Numbered from the stretch's first letter, positions 1 through 6,149 are shown. The stretch is DNA of 16,231 nucleotides from Minisyncoccota bacterium (GCA_937970115.1 CALBVO010000020.1:1-16231), one strand, 5' to 3'. Notes: a model not told the origin generated them from the letters alone. Numbers and translations are program-made.

Positions 1-2
1 AT

Positions 3-377
3 GGCCACTATATATTATTATCCCATCCTCAAATTCAAACAGAAGATGGCTATGTGCTTCATAGTATGTATTGTCATCTGAAAAAGCCACTCGTAAAATT
101 TAATTCCTATCAAAAAATGTTACGGGAAATTAGCCTCGGAAGTCATCCGCAAATTCAGGTATCTCATAAACAAATCCTTGGTCAGGCTTCTACGTCTGGA
201 TTATCACGTGATCAGTATTCTGGATTATACTTACAACTGAGTTTCAGAAAATTTGATCAAACTCCTATTGTTGTTGATCCAGTACGTGTTTATTATAAAA
301 TAACGCGTGAAAATATTAGCGCTGATATTATAGATACTGAAATGATTAATAAGTTATTTAAAAAAACAAAACGGTAG
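3..377 (+). CDS. M23-peptidase-like protein, C-terminal part (5' end outside window)
   Basis: The frame is open from base 3 to the TAG at 375-377, so this is the 3' end of a longer gene; the first ATG inside (54) is probably not the start. The visible 124 residues resemble the C-terminal half of a LytM/M23 endopeptidase: a GHYILLSH strand, then MYCHL in the place of the usual Y-x-HL motif, then KQILGQASTSG like the family's G-x-x-x-G-STG turn. The following strand reads GLYLQLSF where active M23 enzymes have a G-x-HLHFE motif, so both histidines of the final H-x-H are replaced by Tyr and Gln. If the assignment is right, this is a non-catalytic, peptidoglycan-binding or regulatory LytM domain. 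The family assignment rests on pattern similarity only and is moderate. Confidence 0.55.
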   Translation, partial: GHYILLSHPQIQTEDGYVLHSMYCHLKKPLVKFNSYQKMLREISLGSHPQIQVSHKQILGQASTSGLSRDQYSGLYLQLSFRKFDQTPIVVDPVRVYYKITRENISADIIDTEMINKLFKKTKR

Positions 378-388
378 TTTTGTTTTTT
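361..388 (+). terminator. Intrinsic terminator overlapping the stop codon of the M23-like gene
   Basis: A perfect 12-base-pair stem (361-372 with 377-388) closes a four-base loop and its 3' arm is T-rich. The TAG stop at 375-377 lies in the loop and first stem base. Confidence 0.7.
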
Positions 389-403
389 AATATTAGACGG
401 TGT

Positions 404-421
404 TATACTATATATGTTATG
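404..421 (+). promoter_or_regulatory. Putative leaderless promoter of the SIMPL gene
   Basis: TATACT (404-409) or the overlapping TACTAT (406-411) lies 9 or 7 bases before the ATG at 419. Almost the same block precedes the DM13 gene at 11207. No Shine-Dalgarno sequence is present, and the box starts 15 bases after the preceding terminator. Confidence 0.55.
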
Positions 422-1234
422 AAATCAACAAATACTCACGTAAAATTACTCATGTATGCTGGATCGTTTTTTCTGGTAATATTATCAATTCTTGCTATTG
501 CAGCAACAATCTTTGTAGCCAAAGGTAACCAGAGCTATGACGAAAATACCATTTCTGTTACAGGATCAGCAGAGGTGAATGCTGCACCAGATGTCGCAAA
601 TTTCTCATTCACGGTTAAAGAAACATCAAAGACTACTGATGCTGCACAAGAGGTTATCTCAGAGAAAATTTCTCTTATTCTCGCTGGATTGGACGAAGTT
701 GGTATCGACGAAAAGGATATACAAACACAGTCATATACTATCTATCCAAAATACGAATGGGTAAAAATAAAATCAGAAGAAAACGTTGCACTCGACGGAA
801 CAATTTTCTACCCAGGAAATAATAACAAACAGGTTCAAACTGGTTTCGATGTGTCACAAAACGTTTCGGTAAAATTACGAGACTTCGAAAAGGTTGGTGA
901 TGTTTTAACCTTATTTGCTGAAACAGGTGTTCAAAACCTCAATGGTCCAAATTTTGAAATTGATGAACCAGATGCATTGCAAGAAGAGGCCCGAGAAATG
1001 GCAATCGACGAAGCCCAGGCAAAGGCAAAACGCCTCGCAAAAGACCTTGGTCTAAGGTTAGGAGATGTTGTTTCATTTAATGAAGGAGCTAATAACAACT
1101 ATTATCAAAAATCATATGCTCGTGGATTAGAGTTTGCTGTAGCAGATTCGATTACATCGAGTCCTGTACCAGAGTTACCGGTTGGGGAGAATAGTATTAC
1201 CTCAAATGTAACAATCACCTACAAGATTAAATAA
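419..1234 (+). CDS. SIMPL (DUF541) domain protein, membrane anchored
   Basis: The product is 271 residues. An N-terminal hydrophobic segment (about residues 9-35) acts as an uncleaved anchor or signal, followed by a SIMPL/DUF541 domain from about residue 43 to the end. The domain opens with the typical ISVTGSAEV strand and APDVANFSFTV, and ends with NVTITYKIK, as in YggE/BP26 relatives. These proteins are periplasmic or surface proteins linked to stress and oligomeric assemblies; the biochemical role is not established. An in-frame ATG exists at 380, but the -10-like box at 404-411 falls inside that extension, so 419 is preferred. The gene is probably a single transcription unit between terminators. 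Confidence 0.85.
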   Translation: MKSTNTHVKLLMYAGSFFLVILSILAIAATIFVAKGNQSYDENTISVTGSAEVNAAPDVANFSFTVKETSKTTDAAQEVISEKISLILAGLDEVGIDEKDIQTQSYTIYPKYEWVKIKSEENVALDGTIFYPGNNNKQVQTGFDVSQNVSVKLRDFEKVGDVLTLFAETGVQNLNGPNFEIDEPDALQEEAREMAIDEAQAKAKRLAKDLGLRLGDVVSFNEGANNNYYQKSYARGLEFAVADSITSSPVPELPVGENSITSNVTITYKIK

Positions 1235-1258
1235 ATTAGCGAATATTTTTGTCGCCCG

Positions 1259-1310
1259 CAAGAAAAGAGCACTCGTCGTATTGGAATACGCCTCGTGCTC
1301 TTTTCTCTTG
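1259..1310 (+). other. Long imperfect hairpin downstream of the SIMPL gene
   Basis: Bases 1262-1272 pair perfectly with 1295-1305 (11 pairs), and an inner stem pairs 1277-1282 with 1285-1290, separated by a 4x4 internal loop. It lies 25 bases after the stop and is GC-richer than its surroundings, but has no T-tract. It may be a 3'-end stabiliser, or half of a tandem terminator with the hairpin at 1366. Confidence 0.6.
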
Positions 1311-1365
1311 TCTCCTCAATCTTCATCTAATTTATTTAATCTTGGATCTCTATTTAATCATTTAT

Positions 1366-1391
1366 AAAAAATCAGAATATTGCTGGTTTTT
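1366..1391 (+). terminator. Putative intrinsic terminator
   Basis: A nine-pair stem (1367-1375 with 1383-1391, one T-G wobble), a seven-base loop and a T-rich 3' arm. It would end the SIMPL transcript about 150 bases past its stop. Confidence 0.5.
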
Positions 1392-1426
1392 AATTTTATA
1401 TACTAAATATTGACTTTTACATAAAA

Positions 1427-1441
1427 TATGATATCTTAATG
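1427..1441 (+). promoter_or_regulatory. Putative leaderless promoter of the PQ-loop-like gene
   Basis: TATGAT (1427-1432) is followed by exactly six bases and the ATG at 1439, the same arrangement as tnpA at 5712. A TTGACT lies at 1410, but the 11-base spacer to this box is too short. The alternative pair TTGACT-N16-TATCTT (1432-1437) would instead favour the ATG at 1481. Confidence 0.5.
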
Positions 1442-2146
1442 ATAAGAAATTTAAAATTTAATTTAACTAAACATATTTTTATGAAAAAGTTACTATTTTT
1501 ATGGATTATCGTAACAGTTATCCTTTCTTATTTTGCGGAAACAGAATTGGAACTATGGATTTCAGGATTGTTAGGATTTACCGCAAATCTTCCATATATT
1601 TATATAATATGGAAAACAAGAAATTCTCCTGACTCAGTAAAGCCAATTAGAATATCTTGGATAATGTGGCTTATTCTTGATTGCCTGGTGTTAACTAACT
1701 CTTGGGATGCAAATAACTCTGCCTTAGCTACGGCTTTACCAATAGGGTACACAGCTGGTGCTTTTCTTGTTAATTTATTTGCCATACCTTATGGTAAATG
1801 GATAGATTCTGGAGATATTAAGGGTTGGAAAAAATTCTCGGCAGAAATTAAGATTTTGATTATTTGTGTTATAGGAATCATCTTATGGATGACAGCTGGC
1901 CCTACAGTATCATTAGTTGCTTTCTGTTTTGCGTTGGTTGTTTCAGCTTGGCCAACGATTAAAAGAATTTGGTTAAATCCTAAGAAAGAACCAACCATTC
2001 CTTGGACTATGTGGTTTTTTGCTTCTTTGATTAGTGTGATTGGTTTAGGTAATCCAATGTCTTGGACCATTGTAGGTTCGATTGTTTCATTAGTATATTT
2101 TGGTATGAATATTCCAATTACATATGCTATGTATTTTAGAAAATAA
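1439..2146 (+). CDS. Multi-spanning membrane protein with two PQ-loop-like repeats
   Basis: The product is 235 residues with about seven or eight hydrophobic segments (roughly 16-32, 38-58, 72-88, 95-116, 136-153, 155-172, 190-204, 208-232). It contains an internal duplication: residues 51-77 read LPYIYIIWKT then SWIMW, and residues 171-192 read WPTIKRIW then PWTMW, with similar spacing. This resembles the Pro-Gln loop of SWEET/semiSWEET/PQ-loop transporters, although the defining Gln is replaced (Tyr in copy 1, Thr in copy 2). A transport function is inference from that resemblance. The start at 1439 is chosen for the -10 box six bases upstream; the ATG at 1481 (MKKLLF) is the alternative and would lose only a polar N-terminal tail. 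Confidence 0.75.
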   Translation: MIRNLKFNLTKHIFMKKLLFLWIIVTVILSYFAETELELWISGLLGFTANLPYIYIIWKTRNSPDSVKPIRISWIMWLILDCLVLTNSWDANNSALATALPIGYTAGAFLVNLFAIPYGKWIDSGDIKGWKKFSAEIKILIICVIGIILWMTAGPTVSLVAFCFALVVSAWPTIKRIWLNPKKEPTIPWTMWFFASLISVIGLGNPMSWTIVGSIVSLVYFGMNIPITYAMYFRK

Positions 2147-2213
2147 AATTAAATCAACGGAAAAACCGTGAATATAAGTACATATTTGTACTGATATTTT
2201 AATTTACTGTACG

Positions 2214-2380
2214 GAGCCTACAGAAAAGTACATATAAAAATGCAGTAAGTATTCATAATTATTTTTTTTGTTTGAACGGCAGTGAGTTTAAAAATAATAG
2301 AATACGAACAAAATTTTTAATGTACGATCTGTGAGCTCAAAAACTCTCTCTACTTTTTCGTTTGAAAAAGTAGAGAGAGT
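2214..2380 (+). repeat. Structured intergenic element, copy A (upstream of secE)
   Basis: The element folds as one long imperfect hairpin. Successive stems pair 2214-2217/2335-2338, 2221-2224/2328-2331, GTACAT 2228-2233/2320-2325, 2236-2241/2313-2318, GTATTC 2249-2254/2300-2305 and 2258-2266/2290-2298, capped by a 23-base loop at 2267-2289. A second hairpin follows: a perfect 17-pair stem, 2343-2359/2364-2380, with a four-base loop. The core from about 2249 to 2320 is almost identical to copy B (6463-6533) on the same strand. No conserved reading frame exists in either copy. It could be a small RNA, a cis element or a non-autonomous repeat; I do not recognise it. The gap 2147-2492 contains no gene otherwise. 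Confidence 0.75.
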
Positions 2381-2434
2381 CGTTGACTCACACAACATTC
2401 ACCTATATAGTAGAAGTATATTAAGACCCACAGG

Positions 2435-2454
2435 AAAAAAACCGACGGGTTTTT
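2435..2454 (+). terminator. Putative terminator just upstream of secE
   Basis: A seven-pair stem (2437-2443 with 2448-2454), a four-base GACG loop and a T-rich 3' arm. It lies about 40 bases before secE, so it would terminate a transcript arising from the preceding intergenic element or from readthrough. Confidence 0.5.
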
Positions 2455-2480
2455 AAATTACAAAATTGCTAATGATTTTG

Positions 2481-2495
2481 TAGATAATAATTATG
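2481..2495 (+). promoter_or_regulatory. Putative leaderless promoter of secE-nusG-rplK
   Basis: TAGATA (2481-2486) lies six bases before the ATG at 2493, with overlapping GATAAT at 2483-2488. A small inverted repeat, ACAAAAT (2460-2466) with ATTTTGT (2475-2481), abuts it. The box is weaker than the others in this window. Confidence 0.4.
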
Positions 2496-2666
2496 AAATT
2501 TCTTAAACAAGTATCAGCCGAAATGAAAAAGGTAGTATGGCCAAGCCGAAATATCACCATAATGTATACCCTTATTGTGATTTTAGTAGCACTTTTTGTG
2601 GCATATTATCTTGGAGCTTTTGACTTCATCTTCACAAATTACGGACTTAAAAGCCTTATTGGATAA
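2493..2666 (+). CDS. secE: Preprotein translocase subunit SecE
   Basis: This is a 57-residue single-span protein. The N-terminal amphipathic part contains the SecE hallmark KKVVWPSR (residues 12-19), followed by one transmembrane helix (about residues 22-42) and a short tail. SecE clamps SecY in the SecYEG protein-conducting channel of the inner membrane. The length matches the minimal bacterial form rather than the three-span E. coli form. It is followed by nusG after five bases, the classic secE-nusG order, which confirms the assignment. There is no Shine-Dalgarno sequence; the start fits the leaderless pattern. Confidence 0.93.
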   Translation: MKFLKQVSAEMKKVVWPSRNITIMYTLIVILVALFVAYYLGAFDFIFTNYGLKSLIG

Positions 2667-2671
2667 ATCGT

Positions 2672-3232
2672 ATGTCAGATATTACAGACAAAAATTCGGT
2701 AAAACGAAAACGAGCATGGTATGCCATTCATACCTACGCTGGATATGAAAATGCGGTTGAACGTAATTTACGTCAACGTATTGAGTCTCTTGGGGTTCAA
2801 GATCTTATCTTTGATGTCCTTGTACCATCAGAAAAAAAGGTCAAAATCAAAAATGGTAAACGAACTGAAATCGAAGAACGAATTTACCCAGGATACGTAT
2901 TGGTAGATATGATTGTTACCGAGGAATCATGGTTTATCGTACGGAACACACCACGTGTTACTGGATTTATCGGAGCAGGAGGAACTGACCCAGTACCAGT
3001 AAAACAAGACGAAATTGATGCTATTTTTGCTCGTATGAAAACAGCACATATTGAACAAGATAATCAATACGAGGTAGATGAAACGGTTATGATTACTGAT
3101 GGTCCATTCTCGGACTCGGAAGGTAAAATTAATTCTATTGACACTGAACGAGGAAAAGTTAAACTACTCGTATCTATGTTTGGACGGGAAACTCCTGTTG
3201 AACTTGATTTCTTACAAATTCGAAAGCTGTAA
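2672..3232 (+). CDS. nusG: Transcription elongation/termination factor NusG
   Basis: The product is 186 residues. The NGN domain begins near residue 15 with AWYAIHTYAGYENAVERNL, includes the family's IYPGYVLVDM strand and continues to VRNTPRVTGFIG. A C-terminal KOW domain carries DGPFSDSEGKI (from about residue 143) and ends LDFLQIRKL. NusG binds RNA polymerase, suppresses pausing and links it to Rho or to the ribosome through S10. The gene begins five bases after the secE stop without a Shine-Dalgarno sequence, so it is probably translated by coupling or re-initiation within the secE transcript. Confidence 0.96.
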   Translation: MSDITDKNSVKRKRAWYAIHTYAGYENAVERNLRQRIESLGVQDLIFDVLVPSEKKVKIKNGKRTEIEERIYPGYVLVDMIVTEESWFIVRNTPRVTGFIGAGGTDPVPVKQDEIDAIFARMKTAHIEQDNQYEVDETVMITDGPFSDSEGKINSIDTERGKVKLLVSMFGRETPVELDFLQIRKL

Positions 3233-3292
3233 TAGGCTTTATGATGTAAGGAAAATGCTTCTACATTTATTAATTAGTAAAATATTTTAACT

Positions 3293-3715
3293 ATGGCAAA
3301 ACTAGTAAAACAACTAAAACTGCAAATTGATGCAGGAAAAGCAAATCCAGCGCCACCACTAGGGCCGGCACTAGGACAAGCTGGAGTAAATATCGGAGAA
3401 TTTGTAAATCAATTTAACGCTGCTACTCAAGATCAAATGGGAAACAAATTATCAGTAATCGTTAATGTATACGAAGACCGAACATTTGATTTCTTACTAA
3501 AAACTCCACCCGTTGCAGGACTTATTTTCAAGGCTGCTGGGATTAAAGGTGGTTCAGGAAAACCAAATTCTAAAAAGGCTGGGAAAATTACTGACGCTCA
3601 GTTAACTGAGATCGCAGAAATTAAAATGCCTGATCTGAATGCCCATGATATTGATGCTGCAAAGAAAATTGTTGCAGGATCATGTCGAGCTGCTGGTATC
3701 GAGATAGTTGGATAA
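3293..3715 (+). CDS. rplK: Ribosomal protein L11 (uL11)
   Basis: The 140-residue product is full length for L11. The N-terminal domain carries the conserved PAPPLGPALGQAGVNI stretch (residues 19-34), and the C-terminal 23S rRNA-binding domain carries TPPVAGLIFKAAGIKGGSG and ends GSCRAAGIEIVG. L11 forms the stalk base and GTPase-associated centre and is needed for factor-dependent GTP hydrolysis. A 60-base gap separates it from nusG and may hold a weak promoter (TAAAAT at 3278, nine bases before the ATG). Normally rplA (L1) follows; here the stop codon is already inside a strong terminator and the next gene is a convergent folA, so L1 is not encoded in this operon. Confidence 0.97.
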   Translation: MAKLVKQLKLQIDAGKANPAPPLGPALGQAGVNIGEFVNQFNAATQDQMGNKLSVIVNVYEDRTFDFLLKTPPVAGLIFKAAGIKGGSGKPNSKKAGKITDAQLTEIAEIKMPDLNAHDIDAAKKIVAGSCRAAGIEIVG

Positions 3716-3750
3716 ATAAAAAAGACCCCAAGGGTCTTTTTTATTTATCC
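3710..3750 (+). terminator. Strong terminator at the end of rplK
   Basis: A perfect 19-pair stem (3710-3728 with 3732-3750) closes a three-base loop. The upper stem is GC-rich and the 3' arm has a run of six T. The rplK stop codon is part of the 5' arm. Being symmetric, it could also stop transcription from the folA side. Confidence 0.85.
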
Positions 3751-3849
3751 AAATTTGAAATTTAAGTGAATAAGGGAGTTTTCAAACGACCATTATGCAC
3801 CACAAGAGTATTTACAAAAATATACTTCGTTATTTTTAGGTCAACTTAT

Positions 3850-3881
3850 AAAAATTTCCCTCTTATATTTTTTGAGAGAAA
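3850..3881 (-). terminator. Putative folA terminator
   Basis: On the minus strand, 3881-3874 pairs with 3862-3855 (eight positions, one A-C mismatch) around an 11-base loop, followed by five T (complement of 3854-3850). It lies about 20 bases after the folA stop. Confidence 0.4.
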
Positions 3882-3898
3882 AATATTGCCATATTAAG

Positions 3899-4426
3899 TT
3901 ACTTACGTGACCATAATTGGAATTCATAACTGAGACCACTTTTTTCATCATGAGTTACTGCAGATCTTTCAGTGAGCTTAAAATCATGTTTAAATTCAGG
4001 AAAGAAAACATCCGCTGGTTTAGTATCATGAATAATTGTTAAATCTAAAACATCAGCGTAGGTAAGTCCAAGAGTATATATTTGTCCTCCACCAATAATA
4101 TATATTTTTTCAGAACTACTTTTGTTGATTGCTTCTTCGATACTTGAAACAATTAATGCTTCTTTGGCATCATAATTTTGATCACGCGTGATAATAATGT
4201 TTTCACGATCTTTAAAAGGACGATATTTTTTTGGGATCGATTCCCAATTTTTCCGGCCCATGATTACGGTGTGACCAGTGGTTTGAGCTACAAAATGTTT
4301 CATATCTGCCTTGATACTATGAATAAGATCGCCCTGATATCCAATCCCTCGATCATTTTGTATAGCTGCGATCATGATTATCTCTTTTCTTCTCTTTATG
4401 AATAATTTCTGTAGCCATTTAAACAT
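3899..4426 (-). CDS. folA: Dihydrofolate reductase
   Basis: This enzyme reduces dihydrofolate to tetrahydrofolate with NADPH, restoring the cofactor oxidised by ThyA. Signatures are IMIAAIQNDRGIG (residues 17-29), the acidic active-site Asp41 (equivalent of E. coli Asp27), the NADPH-binding VIMGRKNWESIP (54-65) and YIIGGGQIY (109-117). The usual L-P-W segment before the active-site Asp is replaced by LIHSIKAD (residues 34-41). With the start at 4426 the protein has 175 residues and a basic-hydrophobic extension of about 14 residues. The internal Met18 would cut into the first beta strand, and TATACT lies exactly six bases before 4426, so the longer form is preferred. The gene is divergent from the dCMP deaminase operon. 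Confidence 0.92.
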   Translation of the reverse strand: MFKWLQKLFIKRRKEIIMIAAIQNDRGIGYQGDLIHSIKADMKHFVAQTTGHTVIMGRKNWESIPKKYRPFKDRENIIITRDQNYDAKEALIVSSIEEAINKSSSEKIYIIGGGQIYTLGLTYADVLDLTIIHDTKPADVFFPEFKHDFKLTERSAVTHDEKSGLSYEFQLWSRK

Positions 4427-4438
4427 ATAGAAAGTATA
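4424..4438 (-). promoter_or_regulatory. Leaderless promoter of folA
   Basis: Read on the minus strand, TATACT (4438-4433) is followed by six bases and the ATG at 4426-4424. The -35 region would fall in the arm of the palindrome at 4454-4499. Confidence 0.6.
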
Positions 4439-4453
4439 TCATTATTATTTTAC

Positions 4454-4499
4454 AATAAATCCAACCTATCATTCTATAGAATGATAGGTTGGATTTATT
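4454..4499. promoter_or_regulatory. Perfect 46-base palindrome between divergent folA and dCMP deaminase genes
   Basis: The two 23-base halves are exact reverse complements with no loop. It sits upstream of both divergent leaderless promoters, overlaps the expected -35 position of folA and ends 25 bases before the -35 of the deaminase gene, so neither gene's mRNA should contain it. It may be an operator or a barrier between divergent promoters. Its central ATCATTCTA half recurs in the palindrome at 10402-10441. Confidence 0.75.
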
Positions 4500-4523
4500 T
4501 GATGAAATAGGGTGATTTTTGTC

Positions 4524-4562
4524 TTGTAAGTTTTTATCTTTAGTCCTATAATTTTTTATATG
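4524..4562 (+). promoter_or_regulatory. Leaderless promoter of the dCMP deaminase-dut operon
   Basis: TTGTAA (4524-4529), a 17-base spacer, TATAAT (4547-4552), then seven bases to the ATG at 4560. This is the best two-box promoter in the window. Confidence 0.75.
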
Positions 4563-5042
4563 AACAAACGACCAAGCTGGGATGAATATTTTATTGAAAT
4601 CATGTATATGGTTGGAAAACGTGGAACCTGTGATCGTGGACAGGTTGGATCGGTAATTACACGTGATAATCGTATACTCGCAACAGGATATGCTGGTGCA
4701 CCATCTGGTATTGCACACTGCAATGATGTCGGTCATGAAATGCACATGGTTACTCATCCTGACGGAACTGAATCCCAACATTGTATTCGAACGACTCATG
4801 CTGAACAAAATGCCATTGTGTCAGCAGCACGTCATGGTGTAGCGGTTGAAGGTGGAACGATCTATTGCAAAATGACACCATGTTATACCTGCGCTAAATT
4901 AATTATTAATGCAGGTATTAAACGTGTCGTTGCCGCAAAAGATTATCATGCAGGCACACGTTCAAAAGAGATTTTTGCCGAAGCAGGAATTAGTTATGAA
5001 TTACTCGACCAAACAGTAGTAGCATATGAAAATCAAAATTAA
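4560..5042 (+). CDS. dCMP deaminase (ComEB-like)
   Basis: The enzyme is a zinc-dependent cytidine/deoxycytidylate deaminase that converts dCMP to dUMP, feeding thymidylate synthase. The zinc motif is THAEQNA (His80-Ala-Glu82, with Glu82 as proton shuttle) and PCYTC (Cys108 and Cys111). The N-terminal RPSWDEYFIEI and the segment GYAGAPSGIAHC are typical of dCMP deaminases. The length of 160 residues is normal. Its 3' end overlaps dut by 17 bases, so the two dUMP-producing enzymes are translationally coupled. The start is fixed by the promoter ending seven bases upstream. Confidence 0.94.
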   Translation: MNKRPSWDEYFIEIMYMVGKRGTCDRGQVGSVITRDNRILATGYAGAPSGIAHCNDVGHEMHMVTHPDGTESQHCIRTTHAEQNAIVSAARHGVAVEGGTIYCKMTPCYTCAKLIINAGIKRVVAAKDYHAGTRSKEIFAEAGISYELLDQTVVAYENQN

Positions 5043-5448
5043 AAAATTAAATCCGGATTTACCAACGCCGTTTCAGGCATACAAAGGTGATGCTGGTGTT
5101 GATATATATGCTAATCAAAATATTACCTTACAACCTCAGGAATGTTTTGCGATTCCTGTTGGTATTGCCCTTGAAATTCCCGATGGATATTATGCTTATA
5201 TTACCGACAAGAGCGGTTTATCAATCAATAATAAGATCAAGACAATGGGAGGAGTGATTGATTCAAATTATCGTGGTGAAATTCATGCAGGAGTGATGAA
5301 TTTATCAAATACTGAATATACTTTTACTATTGGTGATAAGGTGGCACAAATGATCATTCAAAAAACAGAACACTATGAATTTGAAGAGGTAGATGAATTA
5401 GGCGAGAGTGAACGTGGCGAAAAACGTTTCGGTAGTTCAGGTAAATAA
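5026..5448 (+). CDS. dut: Deoxyuridine 5'-triphosphate nucleotidohydrolase
   Basis: Trimeric dUTPase hydrolyses dUTP to dUMP and pyrophosphate, keeping uracil out of DNA and supplying ThyA. The five family motifs are visible: AGVDIYA (residues 23-29), TDKSGLS (60-66), GGVIDSNYRGEI (75-86), a GDKVAQMII strand (103-111) and the C-terminal arm RGEKRFGSSG (130-139). In motif 2 the commonly seen Arg-Ser-Gly is Lys62-Ser-Gly, a conservative change. The protein has 140 residues, normal for the family. It starts inside the deaminase gene, 17 bases before that gene's end. Confidence 0.95.
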   Translation: MKIKIKKLNPDLPTPFQAYKGDAGVDIYANQNITLQPQECFAIPVGIALEIPDGYYAYITDKSGLSINNKIKTMGGVIDSNYRGEIHAGVMNLSNTEYTFTIGDKVAQMIIQKTEHYEFEEVDELGESERGEKRFGSSGK

Positions 5449-5470
5449 ACCAGTTGAATACTAGTTTTTT
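5447..5470 (+). terminator. Intrinsic terminator of the dut operon
   Basis: An eight-pair stem with one mismatch (5447-5454 with 5460-5467), a five-base loop and a run of six T ending at 5470. The 5' arm overlaps the dut stop codon. Confidence 0.65.
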
Positions 5471-5522
5471 ATTTTATATATGGTTAAATAAATAGAAAGA
5501 AGTTAAATTAAAACAATTAAAT

Positions 5523-5652
5523 ATGTATTTAGAAAGTATAGGTTATCAAATTAACAAAGGATATGAATCTTAGGGTGTTTATAAATATGTTATTTTAAAA
5601 CCAAGAGATGGAGATTTAATTACCTTAATAGCAGATGTTGAAACAAAAAATT
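5523..5652 (+). pseudogene. 5' remnant of a gene broken by a stop codon and an IS200 insertion
   Basis: From the ATG at 5523 a frame reads 16 codons to an in-frame TAG at 5571, then continues as apparently genuine protein (GVYKYVILKPRDGDLITLIA and beyond) until it runs into the IS left-end hairpin. The sequence after the stop looks coding, with alternating hydrophobic and charged residues and a KPRDGD turn. No family is recognised. The 3' fragment at 6201-6317 is in the same frame number and may be the rest of the gene. The gene therefore carries at least two lesions. Confidence 0.5.
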
Positions 5653-5672
5653 CCTCTCGGCTTGCCGAGGGG
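5653..5672 (+). repeat. IS200 left-end hairpin
   Basis: A nine-pair, GC-rich stem (5653-5661 with 5664-5672, one T-G wobble) lies about 50 bases upstream of tnpA. It has GC content far above its surroundings and shares the CGGCTTGCCG core idea with the right end. Confidence 0.7.
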
Positions 5673-5688
5673 TTTCCTTTTCTGAAAG

Positions 5689-5726
5689 TTTGAAAACCTA
5701 AGGTTTTCAAATATGATAGAAGTATG
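5689..5726 (+). promoter_or_regulatory. tnpA: tnpA promoter overlapping a 23-base palindrome
   Basis: Bases 5689-5699 and 5701-5711 are exact reverse complements around one base. TTGAAA (5690-5695), a 16-base spacer, TATGAT (5712-5717) and six bases lead to the ATG at 5724. The palindrome covers the -35 box and spacer, so it could limit transcription or form a hairpin that blocks readthrough. Confidence 0.6.
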
Positions 5727-6149
5727 GTCAATAAGCCAGCTAATCACTCAACTTACAATACTCACTACCATATAGTCTTTCCTGTAAAGTATCGTAAAAG
5801 TTTGTTAGAACCCAAGATAACAAAAGCAATTCTAGAGATATCACAACAAATTGAACAACGGTACGACATCGAATTTGAAAACATAGGTACTGATGGTGAT
5901 CATATCCACATACTATGTTCATTCAAGCCAAGCTATTCAGGAAGTGATGTCGTATGTATATTTAAATCAATCACAGCACGTCAACTTTTCAAACAATTCC
6001 CAGAATTGCGAAAAGAACTGTGGGGAGGTGAGTTATGGAGTGATGGCTACTATATCTCCACCATCTCTGAAAAAGGTAATCTTGAAACAATACGTCAGTA
6101 TGTACGTAATCAAGGAAAGACTGAATTACAACCAACATTATTTTCCTAA
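5724..6149 (+). CDS. tnpA: IS200/IS605-family transposase TnpA (Y1 HUH)
   Basis: The product is 141 residues, the normal length for a Y1 single-strand transposase. The HUH motif is His60-Ile-His62 in DGDHIHILCSF, and the catalytic tyrosine is Tyr126 in IRQYVRNQ. The family block WSDGYYISTIS (residues 105-115) and the N-terminal STYNTHYHIVFPVKYR are present. TnpA dimers cut and rejoin single-stranded DNA at the element ends through a 5'-phosphotyrosine link. All key residues are intact. Its promoter follows the same -10 plus six bases rule as host genes. Confidence 0.95.
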   Translation: MVNKPANHSTYNTHYHIVFPVKYRKSLLEPKITKAILEISQQIEQRYDIEFENIGTDGDHIHILCSFKPSYSGSDVVCIFKSITARQLFKQFPELRKELWGGELWSDGYYISTISEKGNLETIRQYVRNQGKTELQPTLFS

